DNA of 9,306 nt from the NCBI GenBank assembly GCA_030608725.1, contig JAUWDP010000029.1, positions 1 through 9,306 of the forward strand, given 5' to 3'. The translations under genes and the position numbers were made by a program. Of this stretch, positions 1 through 6,361 are shown piece after piece; the stretch's first letter is position 1; each line of letters starts with the position of its first letter. The notes below the pieces were generated by a model, which searched no databases, was not told where the DNA came from, and saw only the letters and a list, made by a program, of their open reading frames with translations. The stretch is from Candidatus Bathyarchaeota archaeon. Its GTDB lineage: Archaea; Thermoproteota; Bathyarchaeia; TCS64.

Positions 1-17
1 ATCCGCATACCGAACCC

Positions 18-25
18 AAGGAGAT
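18..25 (+). promoter_or_regulatory. Shine-Dalgarno site of valS
   Basis: AAGGAGAT lies 6 bases before the ATG at 32. It complements the anti-Shine-Dalgarno end of archaeal 16S rRNA and fixes the valS start. A ribosome binding site on this gene means its mRNA has a leader or starts further upstream, outside the window. Confidence 0.75.
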
Positions 26-31
26 AGCGCA

Positions 32-2479
32 ATGAACAGACTACCTAGGAAGATCGACTTCATCCAGAACGAGAAAAAGTGGCAGAGGCTCTGGGAGGAA
101 AAGGGCACCCACAAGTACGACTGGAAGGACGAATCCCGCCCCCGGTACAGCATCGACACGCCGCCCCCCTACCCAAGCGGGGACTTCCACATGGGGAACG
201 TCCTCAACTGGACCTACTTCGACATGAGAGCCCGCTACAAGAGGATGCAAGGCTACAACGTCCACTTCCCCCAAGGCTGGGACTGCCACGGACTGCCCAC
301 CGAGGTAGCCGTGGAGAAAGCCCACGGCATCAGACGCAGCGACCTGCCCCCAGACCAGTTCCGGAGACTCTGCGAAGAGTGGATAGAGCAGTACATCGCC
401 GTCATGAAGGAGGCCGTCATCCGCCTCGGCTGCAGCGTCGACTGGAGCCTCGAGTACAGGACCATGGAGCCTGACTACATGCGGAAGGTGCAGCGGAGCT
501 TCCTCATGCTCTACGATAAGGACATGATCTACAAGGGGGAGCACCCCATCAACTGGTGCCCCAGGTGCGAGACGGCCATCGCAGACGCAGAGGTGGAGAG
601 GGAGGCAAGGACGGGTAAGATCTACACTATCGCGTTCAGCGTGGAGGGGGAGGACCTCCTCATCGCCACCACGAGGCCCGAGTATATCCCGGCCTGCGTG
701 GCGATAGGCGTGCACCCGGAGGACGAGAGGTTTAACAAGCTTATTGGAGGAGAGGCGGGCATCCCCCTCTCCGGTCACAAGGTGGCCATCATCGCCGACG
801 ACGCCGTGGACCCCAAGTTCGGCACTGGGACCATGATGATCTGCACATATGGGGACAAGGCGGACGTGCTGGCAGTGGCCAAGTACAAGCTCCCGGTGAT
901 CAAGCTCATCGACGGGAAGGGGATGCTGACGGCTGCCGCCGGGAAGTACGCGGGCATGGGAGTGGAGGAGGCCCGTGAGGCCATACTGCGGGACCTCGAT
1001 GAGGCGGGGCTCCTGAGAAAGACCGAGAGCCTGGAGCAGGAGATCGGGGTCTGCTGGAGATGCGACACGCACATCGAGGTGGTGACCACAGACCAGTGGT
1101 TCATGAGGACCATGAGCCTCACCGAGGAGGTGGTGAAGAATGCCATGGAGATCGACTGGTACCCCGACTGGATGAGGTACAGGCTCATCGACTGGGCCAA
1201 CTCCCTGGACTGGGACTGGGTGCTGAGCAGGCAGAGGGTCTTCGCGACACCCATCCCCATCTGGTACTGTGAGAGGTGCGGGAAGATACGGACGGCGAAG
1301 CCAGAGGTGCTCCCCGTGGACCCGAGGGTGGACAAGATGGAGGGGATATGCGAGTGCGGGGGCACCGAGTGGAGGGGGGAGACAGACGTGCTGGACACCT
1401 GGTTCGACTCCTCCCTATCCTGCGCCATCCACGCGGGGTGGCCCGACAGGAAGGACTGGAGGAACCTGTTCCCGGCCTCGGTACATCCGTCCGGCCATGA
1501 CATCATCAGGACCTGGGCATACTACCTCATGGTGAGGCACCTCGCCCTCTTCGGGGAGACGGCGTACGACTCGGTCCTCATCAACGGGATGGTGCTGGGC
1601 ACCGACGGCCGCAAGATGAGCAAGTCCCTGGGGAACTTCGTGGCCACCCCCGAGGTGTTCGACAAGTACGGCTCCGACGGCTCCCGCCTCTGGGCGGCGA
1701 CTGGAGGGAGCACCGGCACGGACATCCCGTTCAGGTGGGCGGACGTGGAGTACGGCTGGCGGTTCATGAGGAAGCTCTGGAACGCCTGCAGGTTCGCCAC
1801 CATGAGGCTTGAGGACTACGATCCGTCGACGAGGGTCGATCCCGGGCTCTTGGACAGGTGGATTCTTAGTAAGCTCGAGGGCGTGGTGAAGGAGGCGACC
1901 GCGGAGTATGAGCCCTGCCGCTTCATGAACGCCGTGGAGGCGGCCCGGAACTTCATCTGGCATGTCTTCTGCGACCACTACCTCGAGGCGGTGAAGCACA
2001 GGCTCTACTCGGAGGGCGATGAGAAGGCCTCGGCCCAGCAGACGCTGTACTATGCCGTGCGGAGGATGCTCCAGCTCCTCGCCCCGGCGATACCCCACCT
2101 CACCGAGGAGATCTATAGCTTCATGTACGCCGACGGGGGCTCCGACAGCATCCACCTGAGCCAGTGGCCTGAGGCTGATGAGACCCTCATCGACGAGGAG
2201 GCGGAGAGGAGGGGGGACCTGATTATAGCGGTGATCAGGGACGTCAGGAAGGAGAAGAACAGGCTGGGGATACCCCTCAATAAGCCTCTGGATGAGCTGA
2301 GGATATACGTGGGTGACCCCGGGGAGGCGGAGATTATCGCCGTGGGCGTCGAGGATATCTCGGCGACCCTCAAGGCGGAGGACGTGGAGGTCTTGGAGGG
2401 GGATGGGGGAGAGTGCGAGGTGGAAGAATACCCGGCTGTGAAGTTCTCCCTCTCGAACAGTAGTAAAACTGGTAAGTAA
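32..2479 (+). CDS. valS: Valyl-tRNA synthetase, archaeal type
   Basis: Charges tRNA-Val with valine in the cytoplasm (class Ia aminoacyl-tRNA synthetase). The 815-residue protein has the class I signature HMGN at 53-56, the archaeal variant of HIGH, and KMSKSLGN starting at residue 528. HDIIRTW at 489-495 marks ValRS rather than IleRS. The CP1 editing domain, which removes mischarged threonine, covers roughly 185-345 and carries TTRPEY (213-218) and a TGTMMICTYGD block (265-275). Cysteine pairs at 176/179, 341/344, 413/416 and 440/442 look like zinc knuckles. An anticodon-binding helical region follows from about 600. The protein is a little shorter than many archaeal ValRS and lacks the long C-terminal coiled coil of bacterial enzymes. 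The start is set by the upstream Shine-Dalgarno site. All catalytic motifs are intact. The next gene is convergent, so valS is not co-transcribed with it. Confidence 0.97.
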   Translation: MNRLPRKIDFIQNEKKWQRLWEEKGTHKYDWKDESRPRYSIDTPPPYPSGDFHMGNVLNWTYFDMRARYKRMQGYNVHFPQGWDCHGLPTEVAVEKAHGIRRSDLPPDQFRRLCEEWIEQYIAVMKEAVIRLGCSVDWSLEYRTMEPDYMRKVQRSFLMLYDKDMIYKGEHPINWCPRCETAIADAEVEREARTGKIYTIAFSVEGEDLLIATTRPEYIPACVAIGVHPEDERFNKLIGGEAGIPLSGHKVAIIADDAVDPKFGTGTMMICTYGDKADVLAVAKYKLPVIKLIDGKGMLTAAAGKYAGMGVEEAREAILRDLDEAGLLRKTESLEQEIGVCWRCDTHIEVVTTDQWFMRTMSLTEEVVKNAMEIDWYPDWMRYRLIDWANSLDWDWVLSRQRVFATPIPIWYCERCGKIRTAKPEVLPVDPRVDKMEGICECGGTEWRGETDVLDTWFDSSLSCAIHAGWPDRKDWRNLFPASVHPSGHDIIRTWAYYLMVRHLALFGETAYDSVLINGMVLGTDGRKMSKSLGNFVATPEVFDKYGSDGSRLWAATGGSTGTDIPFRWADVEYGWRFMRKLWNACRFATMRLEDYDPSTRVDPGLLDRWILSKLEGVVKEATAEYEPCRFMNAVEAARNFIWHVFCDHYLEAVKHRLYSEGDEKASAQQTLYYAVRRMLQLLAPAIPHLTEEIYSFMYADGGSDSIHLSQWPEADETLIDEEAERRGDLIIAVIRDVRKEKNRLGIPLNKPLDELRIYVGDPGEAEIIAVGVEDISATLKAEDVEVLEGDGGECEVEEYPAVKFSLSNSSKTGK

Positions 2480-2495
2480 CCGGTTTTGTTTATTT
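2465..2495 (+). terminator. Hairpin plus T-rich terminator of valS, including its stop codon
   Basis: AAAACTGGT (2465-2473) pairs with ACCGGTTTT (2479-2487) across a 5-base loop. This gives a 9-bp stem with one G-U pair, followed by GTTTATTT. The TAA stop of valS (2477-2479) sits in the loop and first base of the right arm. The hairpin-plus-T layout fits an intrinsic terminator; archaeal termination needs mainly the T-rich tract. Confidence 0.55.
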
Positions 2496-2496
2496 G

Positions 2497-2572
2497 CGCG
2501 CGCCCGGCTTTAGGTAGCTCCAGCTCGTGTACCCGTTCCATTTCGTGATTCTACCCAGAACCCGTGCGCGCG
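2497..2572. other. GC-rich long-range stem in the convergent intergenic gap
   Basis: CGCGCGCCCGG (2497-2507) faces CCGTGCGCGCG (2562-2572). They pair as 7 bp, one mismatch and 3 bp around a 54-base interior. The interior holds two possible 4-bp hairpins: TTCT/AGAA (2549-2560) and GGTA/TACC (2513-2533). It sits between the 3' ends of valS and the TIM-barrel gene. I find no tRNA, box C/D or H/ACA signature on either strand. It may be a bidirectional 3'-end structure, a small RNA, or a chance result of alternating CG, which pairs with itself. Confidence 0.3.
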
Positions 2573-2581
2573 ATGGCGAAC

Positions 2582-3379
2582 CTACAATATTTTCAGGGCC
2601 TCTATCGACTCCCATGTCCGCTTCAGGAACCCCTTCATGGAGCCCAAGAAGAGCAAAGGGTTGTGGGTAACCTCGAAGTTAAGCGGTTTCCCGAGGCCAT
2701 CTAACCACTCGATGACCCTTTCCCAGTTAACGGTTCCGAACCTAGGGGGCTGATGGGCATCCTTTTTCCCCTTGTTGTCGTGAAGGTGCGTGACTGTGAC
2801 TCTATCTCGGTACTGGAGGAGGAGGTCGAGGTTGTCATGGATGTTGGCGTGTCCCGAGTCGTAGCAGAAACTCACGAGTTCGGGTTCATAGAGGGTGAAG
2901 TAACGCTCCAGGAGGAGGTGATCATTCCTGTGGCAGTTTTCCACTGCGAGGCAGACGCCCACGTCCCGGCAGAGGCCCTTGACAGCCTCGATAACCTCCA
3001 ACGAACGTGAGAAGCGCCGCTCGAGGTCGCTTGCGTGGTATCTTGGGGGATGAACGACCACTGCGTCTCCGCCTACGAGGTGGCAGAACTCTATCCGGTT
3101 CTCCAGGAGGCTGATGTACTTCCTGTGTGCCTCGTCGTCGAAGGTATCAATGGCGATCCTCTTGGTCGCTGTCCCGTGTACGTCGAGGCACTTGAGCCCA
3201 GCGTTCTCGATGAACGCGTGTAATCTGTGCATCTCATCTCGGGTGTAGAGCTTGTCATCGTTCCAGTTGTCGCACCAGTGGATGTAGTCAAACCCCGTTT
3301 CCTTGAGGAGTCCGAACTTTCTCTCGAACCCTGGCCTGAAGGAGTAATTGAACATGTCAGTGGTGATGCTCGGCCTCAA
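2582..3379 (-). CDS. Xylose-isomerase-like TIM-barrel enzyme (sugar phosphate isomerase/epimerase family)
   Basis: This 265-residue protein belongs to the AP endonuclease 2 / xylose isomerase-like TIM-barrel superfamily, which holds metal-dependent sugar isomerases, epimerases and endonuclease IV. Conserved blocks in order are LDVHG (H68), VVVHPP (H110), AVENC (E147), CYDSGHA (D174, H177), HLHDNKGKKDAH (H200, D207, H209) and NFEV (E236). E147, D174, H200 and E236 would bind the catalytic metal in an epimerase-type site. The endonuclease IV sequence signatures around E147 and D174 are absent, so a sugar isomerase or epimerase is likelier; the substrate is unknown. The assigned start is TTG; the first ATG in frame is residue 9 and would remove the first barrel strand. 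No Shine-Dalgarno site is visible, but a TATA box about 35 bases upstream suggests a nearly leaderless message. The gene is alone on its strand between valS (convergent) and prf1 (same strand, 395-base gap). Confidence 0.85.
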   Translation of the reverse strand: MRPSITTDMFNYSFRPGFERKFGLLKETGFDYIHWCDNWNDDKLYTRDEMHRLHAFIENAGLKCLDVHGTATKRIAIDTFDDEAHRKYISLLENRIEFCHLVGGDAVVVHPPRYHASDLERRFSRSLEVIEAVKGLCRDVGVCLAVENCHRNDHLLLERYFTLYEPELVSFCYDSGHANIHDNLDLLLQYRDRVTVTHLHDNKGKKDAHQPPRFGTVNWERVIEWLDGLGKPLNFEVTHNPLLFLGSMKGFLKRTWESIEALKIL

Positions 3380-3774
3380 CGCGATCAGGATATGATAGGA
3401 CTTCCCTTCGTTTAAAATGGAGGAAACAGGAGCCGTGTAGAAATAGCACTCCTATTGATTATGTTAATAATATTCCGCGCTGGTTATGCTCTATTAACAA
3501 TGTTTTACCCTACAATTCGGAGCTTATTGGATACCATGTTTGGTATCGAATCTAATCAAAAGTTGTAAAAAAGGCGCACGCAATAGAATATGGTATCATG
3601 CTCGCGGACCAGATTACCGTTCGCGCACGGTCTTAATTTTCTTGTGTAAATTTTCTTATTCACACACACGCCCCCCTTTTTTATTTATAAAACATACAGA
3701 AAACACACAGAGAAATCGTCATTTTAGCTTGTGAAACCCTAATAACATCACAATTATCTCTTAGCACTCCCTCT
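3380..3774. other. 395-base AT-rich intergenic region with an inverted repeat, GC island and TATA-like palindrome
   Basis: I see no convincing protein gene here; a 64-codon open frame from 3540 on the plus strand has low-complexity, non-protein-like content. Features are: a perfect inverted repeat at 3530-3547 (GATACCA, 4-base spacer, TGGTATC) with another half-site at 3591-3597; a GC-rich island at about 3573-3631 with a 5-bp hairpin ACCGT/ACGGT at 3616-3631; a run of six A (T on the minus strand) at 3567-3572; a palindromic TATA-like TTTATAAA at 3684-3691; and CA-repeat stretches near 3661 and 3710. On the minus strand, the T-rich sequence from about 3718 down to 3690 probably ends the prf1 transcript. 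The 3380-3420 end carries the promoter of the TIM-barrel gene. Confidence 0.5.
3411..3417 (-). promoter_or_regulatory. Putative TATA box for the TIM-barrel gene
   Basis: On the minus strand this reads TTTTAAA, centred about 35 bases before the TTG start at 3379. Transcription would begin about 25 bases downstream of the box, leaving a leader of about ten bases. This fits the missing ribosome binding site. Confidence 0.4.
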
Positions 3775-5034
3775 CTAGCGGAACTGACGATACTTGAGGA
3801 CCGCAGCGAGGCCCCCGAAGGACTTGGACAGCATGACGCCCTCCTCGGTCTCCGGGGAGATAATCTCAACCTTGGCGTCGGTGCCCTCGGCCAGCTTCAC
3901 GAGGTGCTCTATGAGGTCCTCCCTCTCCATGACCTCGTAGCTGCCGTTGCTGCACTTTACACATTTCAGGTCCTCTATCTTCTCCTCGAAGGCCCCCAGC
4001 TCGTCGAGATCGACGATGCGGGTCTCCTTGGCGCCGCAGTCCCTGCACTGGAGCCTTACGAGGGCCCGTCTAACCGCCTCGGAGATGATGAGTGTGCGGA
4101 CGTTGTTGCTCCTCAGGGCCTGAAGGACCTCCCGCTCGCCGTATGTGGCGAGGCCGGTGTCCTGGCCGACGTTGTAGAGGAAGTCCTGGACGATCTTACG
4201 CTCCTCGTAGAAGCGGACGTTCTTCAGGAAGTCCCTGGAGCGCTCCACCACCTCCTTGACGCCCTCGTGGCCCGTGTAGCCGGTGTCCACGGTGGTGAGG
4301 ATCTTGGGCTTGAGCTCGTAGTGGATGTGATCCCCCTTGAGGAACTCCTCCTTGGTGGGGCCCGGGCCGCCGACGAGGATCCCCTTCAGGTTGGGGACCT
4401 CCAGGTAGATATCGGTGATGTACTTCCCGACTCTCCTGTAGTACTCGTTGAGGTGCATGTCCCTGAGCCGCTCGTACCTCCGGGAGCTCTGACCCCCCGC
4501 CCGGGTCTTCCCCTCGACGCCCGAGGTTATGTTCTTGACGATGTTGGCCCGCTTCCCCTTGAGCATGGCGAATGTGGCGTTCTTGGTGTCGATGATAACG
4601 ATGCCGTAACTGTCCTCGGTGCGGAGGAGCTCGAAGAGGGGGTCCAGGATGAACCTGTGCTCGCACCTGTAGTAGTAGATGCCGATGGGATCCGGGGGTA
4701 TGATGGTGTAGGTCTCCATGTCGCCGACGCCGTGCTGCTCACTGGCTATGGTACCCGCGAAGAGGACGAGGCCCGTGGGGGGGATGGTCTTGAAGAGCTT
4801 GAGCTGCTCCATGACCTTGGTGAGGCCATCCTGGACGTTCTTCTTGGTGGTCTTGGACTTGATGTTCCCTGCGGTGCCCCACTCGGTGCGGAGGTCGTTC
4901 ATCACGTCGCTCAGCTGCTTCCCCGGGGGGATGTAGACGGTGATGAGCTCCGTGCCCCGTCCCTCTTTGGTCTCTAGCATCTCTAGCATCCGCTGGAACC
5001 GAAATCTCACTAGGGATGGGTTCTCATCGGACAT
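3775..5034 (-). CDS. prf1: Peptide chain release factor aRF1
   Basis: This 419-residue class I release factor reads all three stop codons and triggers release of the peptide from P-site tRNA. Domain 1 carries NIKS at 57-60 and the YxCxxxF motif at Y122, C124, F128, both needed for stop recognition. Domain 2 carries the catalytic GGQ at 180-182 inside TRAGGQSSRRYER. Domain 3 contains a mini-domain with four cysteines (330, 333, 358, 361) spaced as a zinc site. The ATG at 5034 is chosen because GGAGGAG lies 5 bases upstream, because family members begin near here, and because a longer in-frame start at 5250 would run across the divergent acetyltransferase gene and add 72 residues unlike the family. 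A TATA box lies at 5076-5082. Length and motifs are normal, and nothing suggests loss of UAG or UGA reading. Confidence 0.97.
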   Translation of the reverse strand: MSDENPSLVRFRFQRMLEMLETKEGRGTELITVYIPPGKQLSDVMNDLRTEWGTAGNIKSKTTKKNVQDGLTKVMEQLKLFKTIPPTGLVLFAGTIASEQHGVGDMETYTIIPPDPIGIYYYRCEHRFILDPLFELLRTEDSYGIVIIDTKNATFAMLKGKRANIVKNITSGVEGKTRAGGQSSRRYERLRDMHLNEYYRRVGKYITDIYLEVPNLKGILVGGPGPTKEEFLKGDHIHYELKPKILTTVDTGYTGHEGVKEVVERSRDFLKNVRFYEERKIVQDFLYNVGQDTGLATYGEREVLQALRSNNVRTLIISEAVRRALVRLQCRDCGAKETRIVDLDELGAFEEKIEDLKCVKCSNGSYEVMEREDLIEHLVKLAEGTDAKVEIISPETEEGVMLSKSFGGLAAVLKYRQFR

Positions 5035-5039
5035 GGGGA

Positions 5040-5046
5040 CTCCTCC
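5040..5046 (-). promoter_or_regulatory. Shine-Dalgarno site of prf1
   Basis: The minus strand reads GGAGGAG, 5 bases before the ATG at 5034. This is the strongest ribosome binding site in the window and decides the short start over upstream in-frame starts. Confidence 0.8.
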
Positions 5047-5075
5047 GCTTGACGGGCAGATAACCGTCCGAGGCG

Positions 5076-5082
5076 TTATATA
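5076..5082 (-). promoter_or_regulatory. Putative TATA box for prf1
   Basis: The minus strand reads TATATAA inside GTATATAAC. Initiation about 25 bases downstream (near 5053) would give a leader of about 19 bases that just includes the Shine-Dalgarno site. The core is nearly symmetrical, so it could also serve the plus strand toward the acetyltransferase gene, with a leader of about 65 bases. Confidence 0.5.
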
Positions 5083-5170
5083 CGTTACTGAGTCACCCGG
5101 AGAGCATCCTCGCCTTATTAATGAGTCGAACCCGTAATACACCTTAGAAAACCCATTCAGTGAACCCCCG

Positions 5171-5506
5171 ATGCCCTCCGAGATCGAGATTGAGGTGTTC
5201 CGCGGCCTCTCCATGAACATAAGCCTGGACGGGAAGAAGGTTGGCTTCATCGACGCCTTCGTGGACGAGGACGCTGAGAAGGGAGTATGGGTCGAGTATG
5301 TCTATATCCTCGAGAGGCTCAGGAACTCGGGCATAGGGACCCAGGCGATGAGGGAGGTCATCGGGAGGTGGGGGGAGATGGGGTACGAGACTGTCTCCTT
5401 GGACGACGTTCACTGGGAGAAGCCCGAGGACTTTTGGGGAAGGCTGGGGTTCACGGGCGAGGGGAAGAGGAAGAGGCTCCTGATACGGGAGGCGCCCTGG
5501 CTCTAG
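5171..5506 (+). CDS. Short GNAT-family N-acetyltransferase
   Basis: This small protein (111 residues) has the acetyl-CoA-binding motif A of GNAT enzymes: strand VEYVYI, then RNSGIGTQ at 51-58 (R/QxxGxG/A pattern), then the helix to about 68. A later block FWGRLGF at 88-94 matches the end of the GNAT fold. It is shorter than the usual 140-180 residues, and the N-terminal strand and helices that shape the acceptor site appear reduced. The acceptor cannot be predicted. An in-frame stop (TAA at 5135-5137) lies just upstream, so the start cannot move far and the ATG at 5171 is the only good candidate. No Shine-Dalgarno site is visible. It is divergent from prf1 with a 136-base gap, and its 3' end overlaps pyrH by four bases in convergent orientation. 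Confidence 0.8.
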   Translation: MPSEIEIEVFRGLSMNISLDGKKVGFIDAFVDEDAEKGVWVEYVYILERLRNSGIGTQAMREVIGRWGEMGYETVSLDDVHWEKPEDFWGRLGFTGEGKRKRLLIREAPWL

Positions 5507-6177
5507 CGGACCTCGGTGCCCCCGTGGCCCCCCTCGACGGCCCTCATGATCTCATCGGGGTCGGACCCGTCGATGAAGACCAGGGGGATATTCAGCTTCT
5601 TGGCGCGCCTCACGGCCTTCAGGTCGAACAGCCCGTACTCCCCGGGCGCCTGCTCGGTGTTCTCAAGAATGATTTTCTCCAGTCTGGCGAAGGTTATCCG
5701 GTCTAACTTGACGGCGTCAGGATGCTTCGATGGATTCTTGTCGTAGACCCCGTCCACGTCAGTGGCGTTGATGATGAGGTCTGCACCGGCTGCCTCGGCG
5801 AAGAGGACCGCCCTGTAGTCGGTGCTTGAGCCCGGGAGGTGGCCTCCTCCGACGAGGATCTTGTCTCCGAGGTTGCGCTTGATCTCGCTGCCCCGGCGGT
5901 GGATGTGGGGGTGGGCGTCGGGTCCCAGGGCTGCGATGAGGAGGAGGGCGTTGAGGTGGGTGGCGTGGATGCCGAGGCGGTCCTGGGTGTAGGGGTCGGC
6001 ACCTAGCTCCTTGGCGATCTTGATCCACTCCCGGGCGGGCTTTCCGCCCCCGCAGACGACGATGAGCGTGTGGCCTTTCTCCTTGAGCTTCCTGAGAACT
6101 TGAGCGTATCTCTGGTACGTCTCTGGGGTGCCCCCCCGGGTGAGGAGGCTCCCACCGAGGCTGATGGAGGTCTTCAT
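5503..6177 (-). CDS. pyrH: UMP kinase (uridylate kinase), archaeal type
   Basis: Phosphorylates UMP to UDP with ATP in de novo pyrimidine nucleotide synthesis. The 224-residue length is typical of archaeal PyrH in the amino acid kinase superfamily. Visible motifs are ISLGGS (5-10, phosphate binding), GGGKPARE (43-50), DRLGIHATHLNA (66-77, UMP side), a glycine-rich block with PGSSTD at 115-120, NATDVDGVYDKNP (137-149, nucleotide binding) and the C-terminal GTEV. DRLGI and NATDVDGVY distinguish it from carbamate or aspartate kinases. The ATG at 6177 gives a start directly at the first beta strand. No Shine-Dalgarno site is visible, and a TATA box about 31 bases upstream points to a leaderless or near-leaderless mRNA. 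It is divergent from the Por operon and convergent with the GNAT gene. Confidence 0.95.
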   Translation of the reverse strand: MKTSISLGGSLLTRGGTPETYQRYAQVLRKLKEKGHTLIVVCGGGKPAREWIKIAKELGADPYTQDRLGIHATHLNALLLIAALGPDAHPHIHRRGSEIKRNLGDKILVGGGHLPGSSTDYRAVLFAEAAGADLIINATDVDGVYDKNPSKHPDAVKLDRITFARLEKIILENTEQAPGEYGLFDLKAVRRAKKLNIPLVFIDGSDPDEIMRAVEGGHGGTEVR

Positions 6178-6202
6178 GGTTTCGGATGGGATTTGCCTTT
6201 GA

Positions 6203-6212
6203 GATATTTAAG
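6203..6212 (-). promoter_or_regulatory. Putative TATA box for pyrH
   Basis: The minus strand reads CTTAAATATC, centred about 31 bases before the pyrH ATG. A start site about 25 bases downstream would leave a leader of only a few bases, in line with the missing Shine-Dalgarno site. Confidence 0.5.
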
Positions 6213-6329
6213 GAGTGCACTGAACCCAAGAACTTGAGGTCAACTGAGATCATATGGAGTTTCGTGGTTTTATGCATCCGAGCAGTGTGAGCGAGTGTTC
6301 AGGACGTACCCTCTCGCCTACCCTCACTC

Positions 6330-6337
6330 TAATATAC
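6330..6337 (+). promoter_or_regulatory. Putative TATA box of the oxidoreductase operon
   Basis: TAATATAC is centred about 28 bases before the ATG at 6362, so transcription would start within a few bases of the start codon. No Shine-Dalgarno site precedes this ATG. The first gene of the operon is therefore probably translated from a leaderless message. Confidence 0.5.
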
Positions 6338-6361
6338 AACTGGTCTAACATTTGAGCCATT

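Noticed and set aside
41..1072. Long open frame (343 codons) on the minus strand inside valS
   Set aside because: It mirrors the codon structure of a high-GC gene. The translation is rich in V, H, P, L and G with no recognisable motif, while the plus strand encodes an unmistakable ValRS.
2497..2572. tRNA gene in the gap between valS and the TIM-barrel gene
   Set aside because: The length fits, but there is no T-loop consensus, D-arm pairing or anticodon stem on either strand.
3540..3660. Box C/D guide RNA
   Set aside because: Only partial C-box-like bases (ATGATA on the minus strand) and no D box at the right distance.
3661..3718. CRISPR-like or tandem repeat from the CA-rich stretches
   Set aside because: They are short dinucleotide runs with no repeat unit, spacing or spacers.
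3540..3734. 64-codon plus-strand open frame in the AT-rich gap
   Set aside because: No ribosome binding site, no family resemblance, and composition that follows the local non-coding repeats.
3904..4977. Long open frame (357 codons) on the plus strand opposite prf1
   Set aside because: Low-complexity leucine, valine, aspartate and glutamate content typical of an antisense shadow. The minus strand carries the intact aRF1 motifs.
5035..5250. Extended N-terminus for prf1 starting at 5250
   Set aside because: It would overlap the GNAT gene, add residues unlike the family, and ignore the strong GGAGGAG site before ATG 5034.
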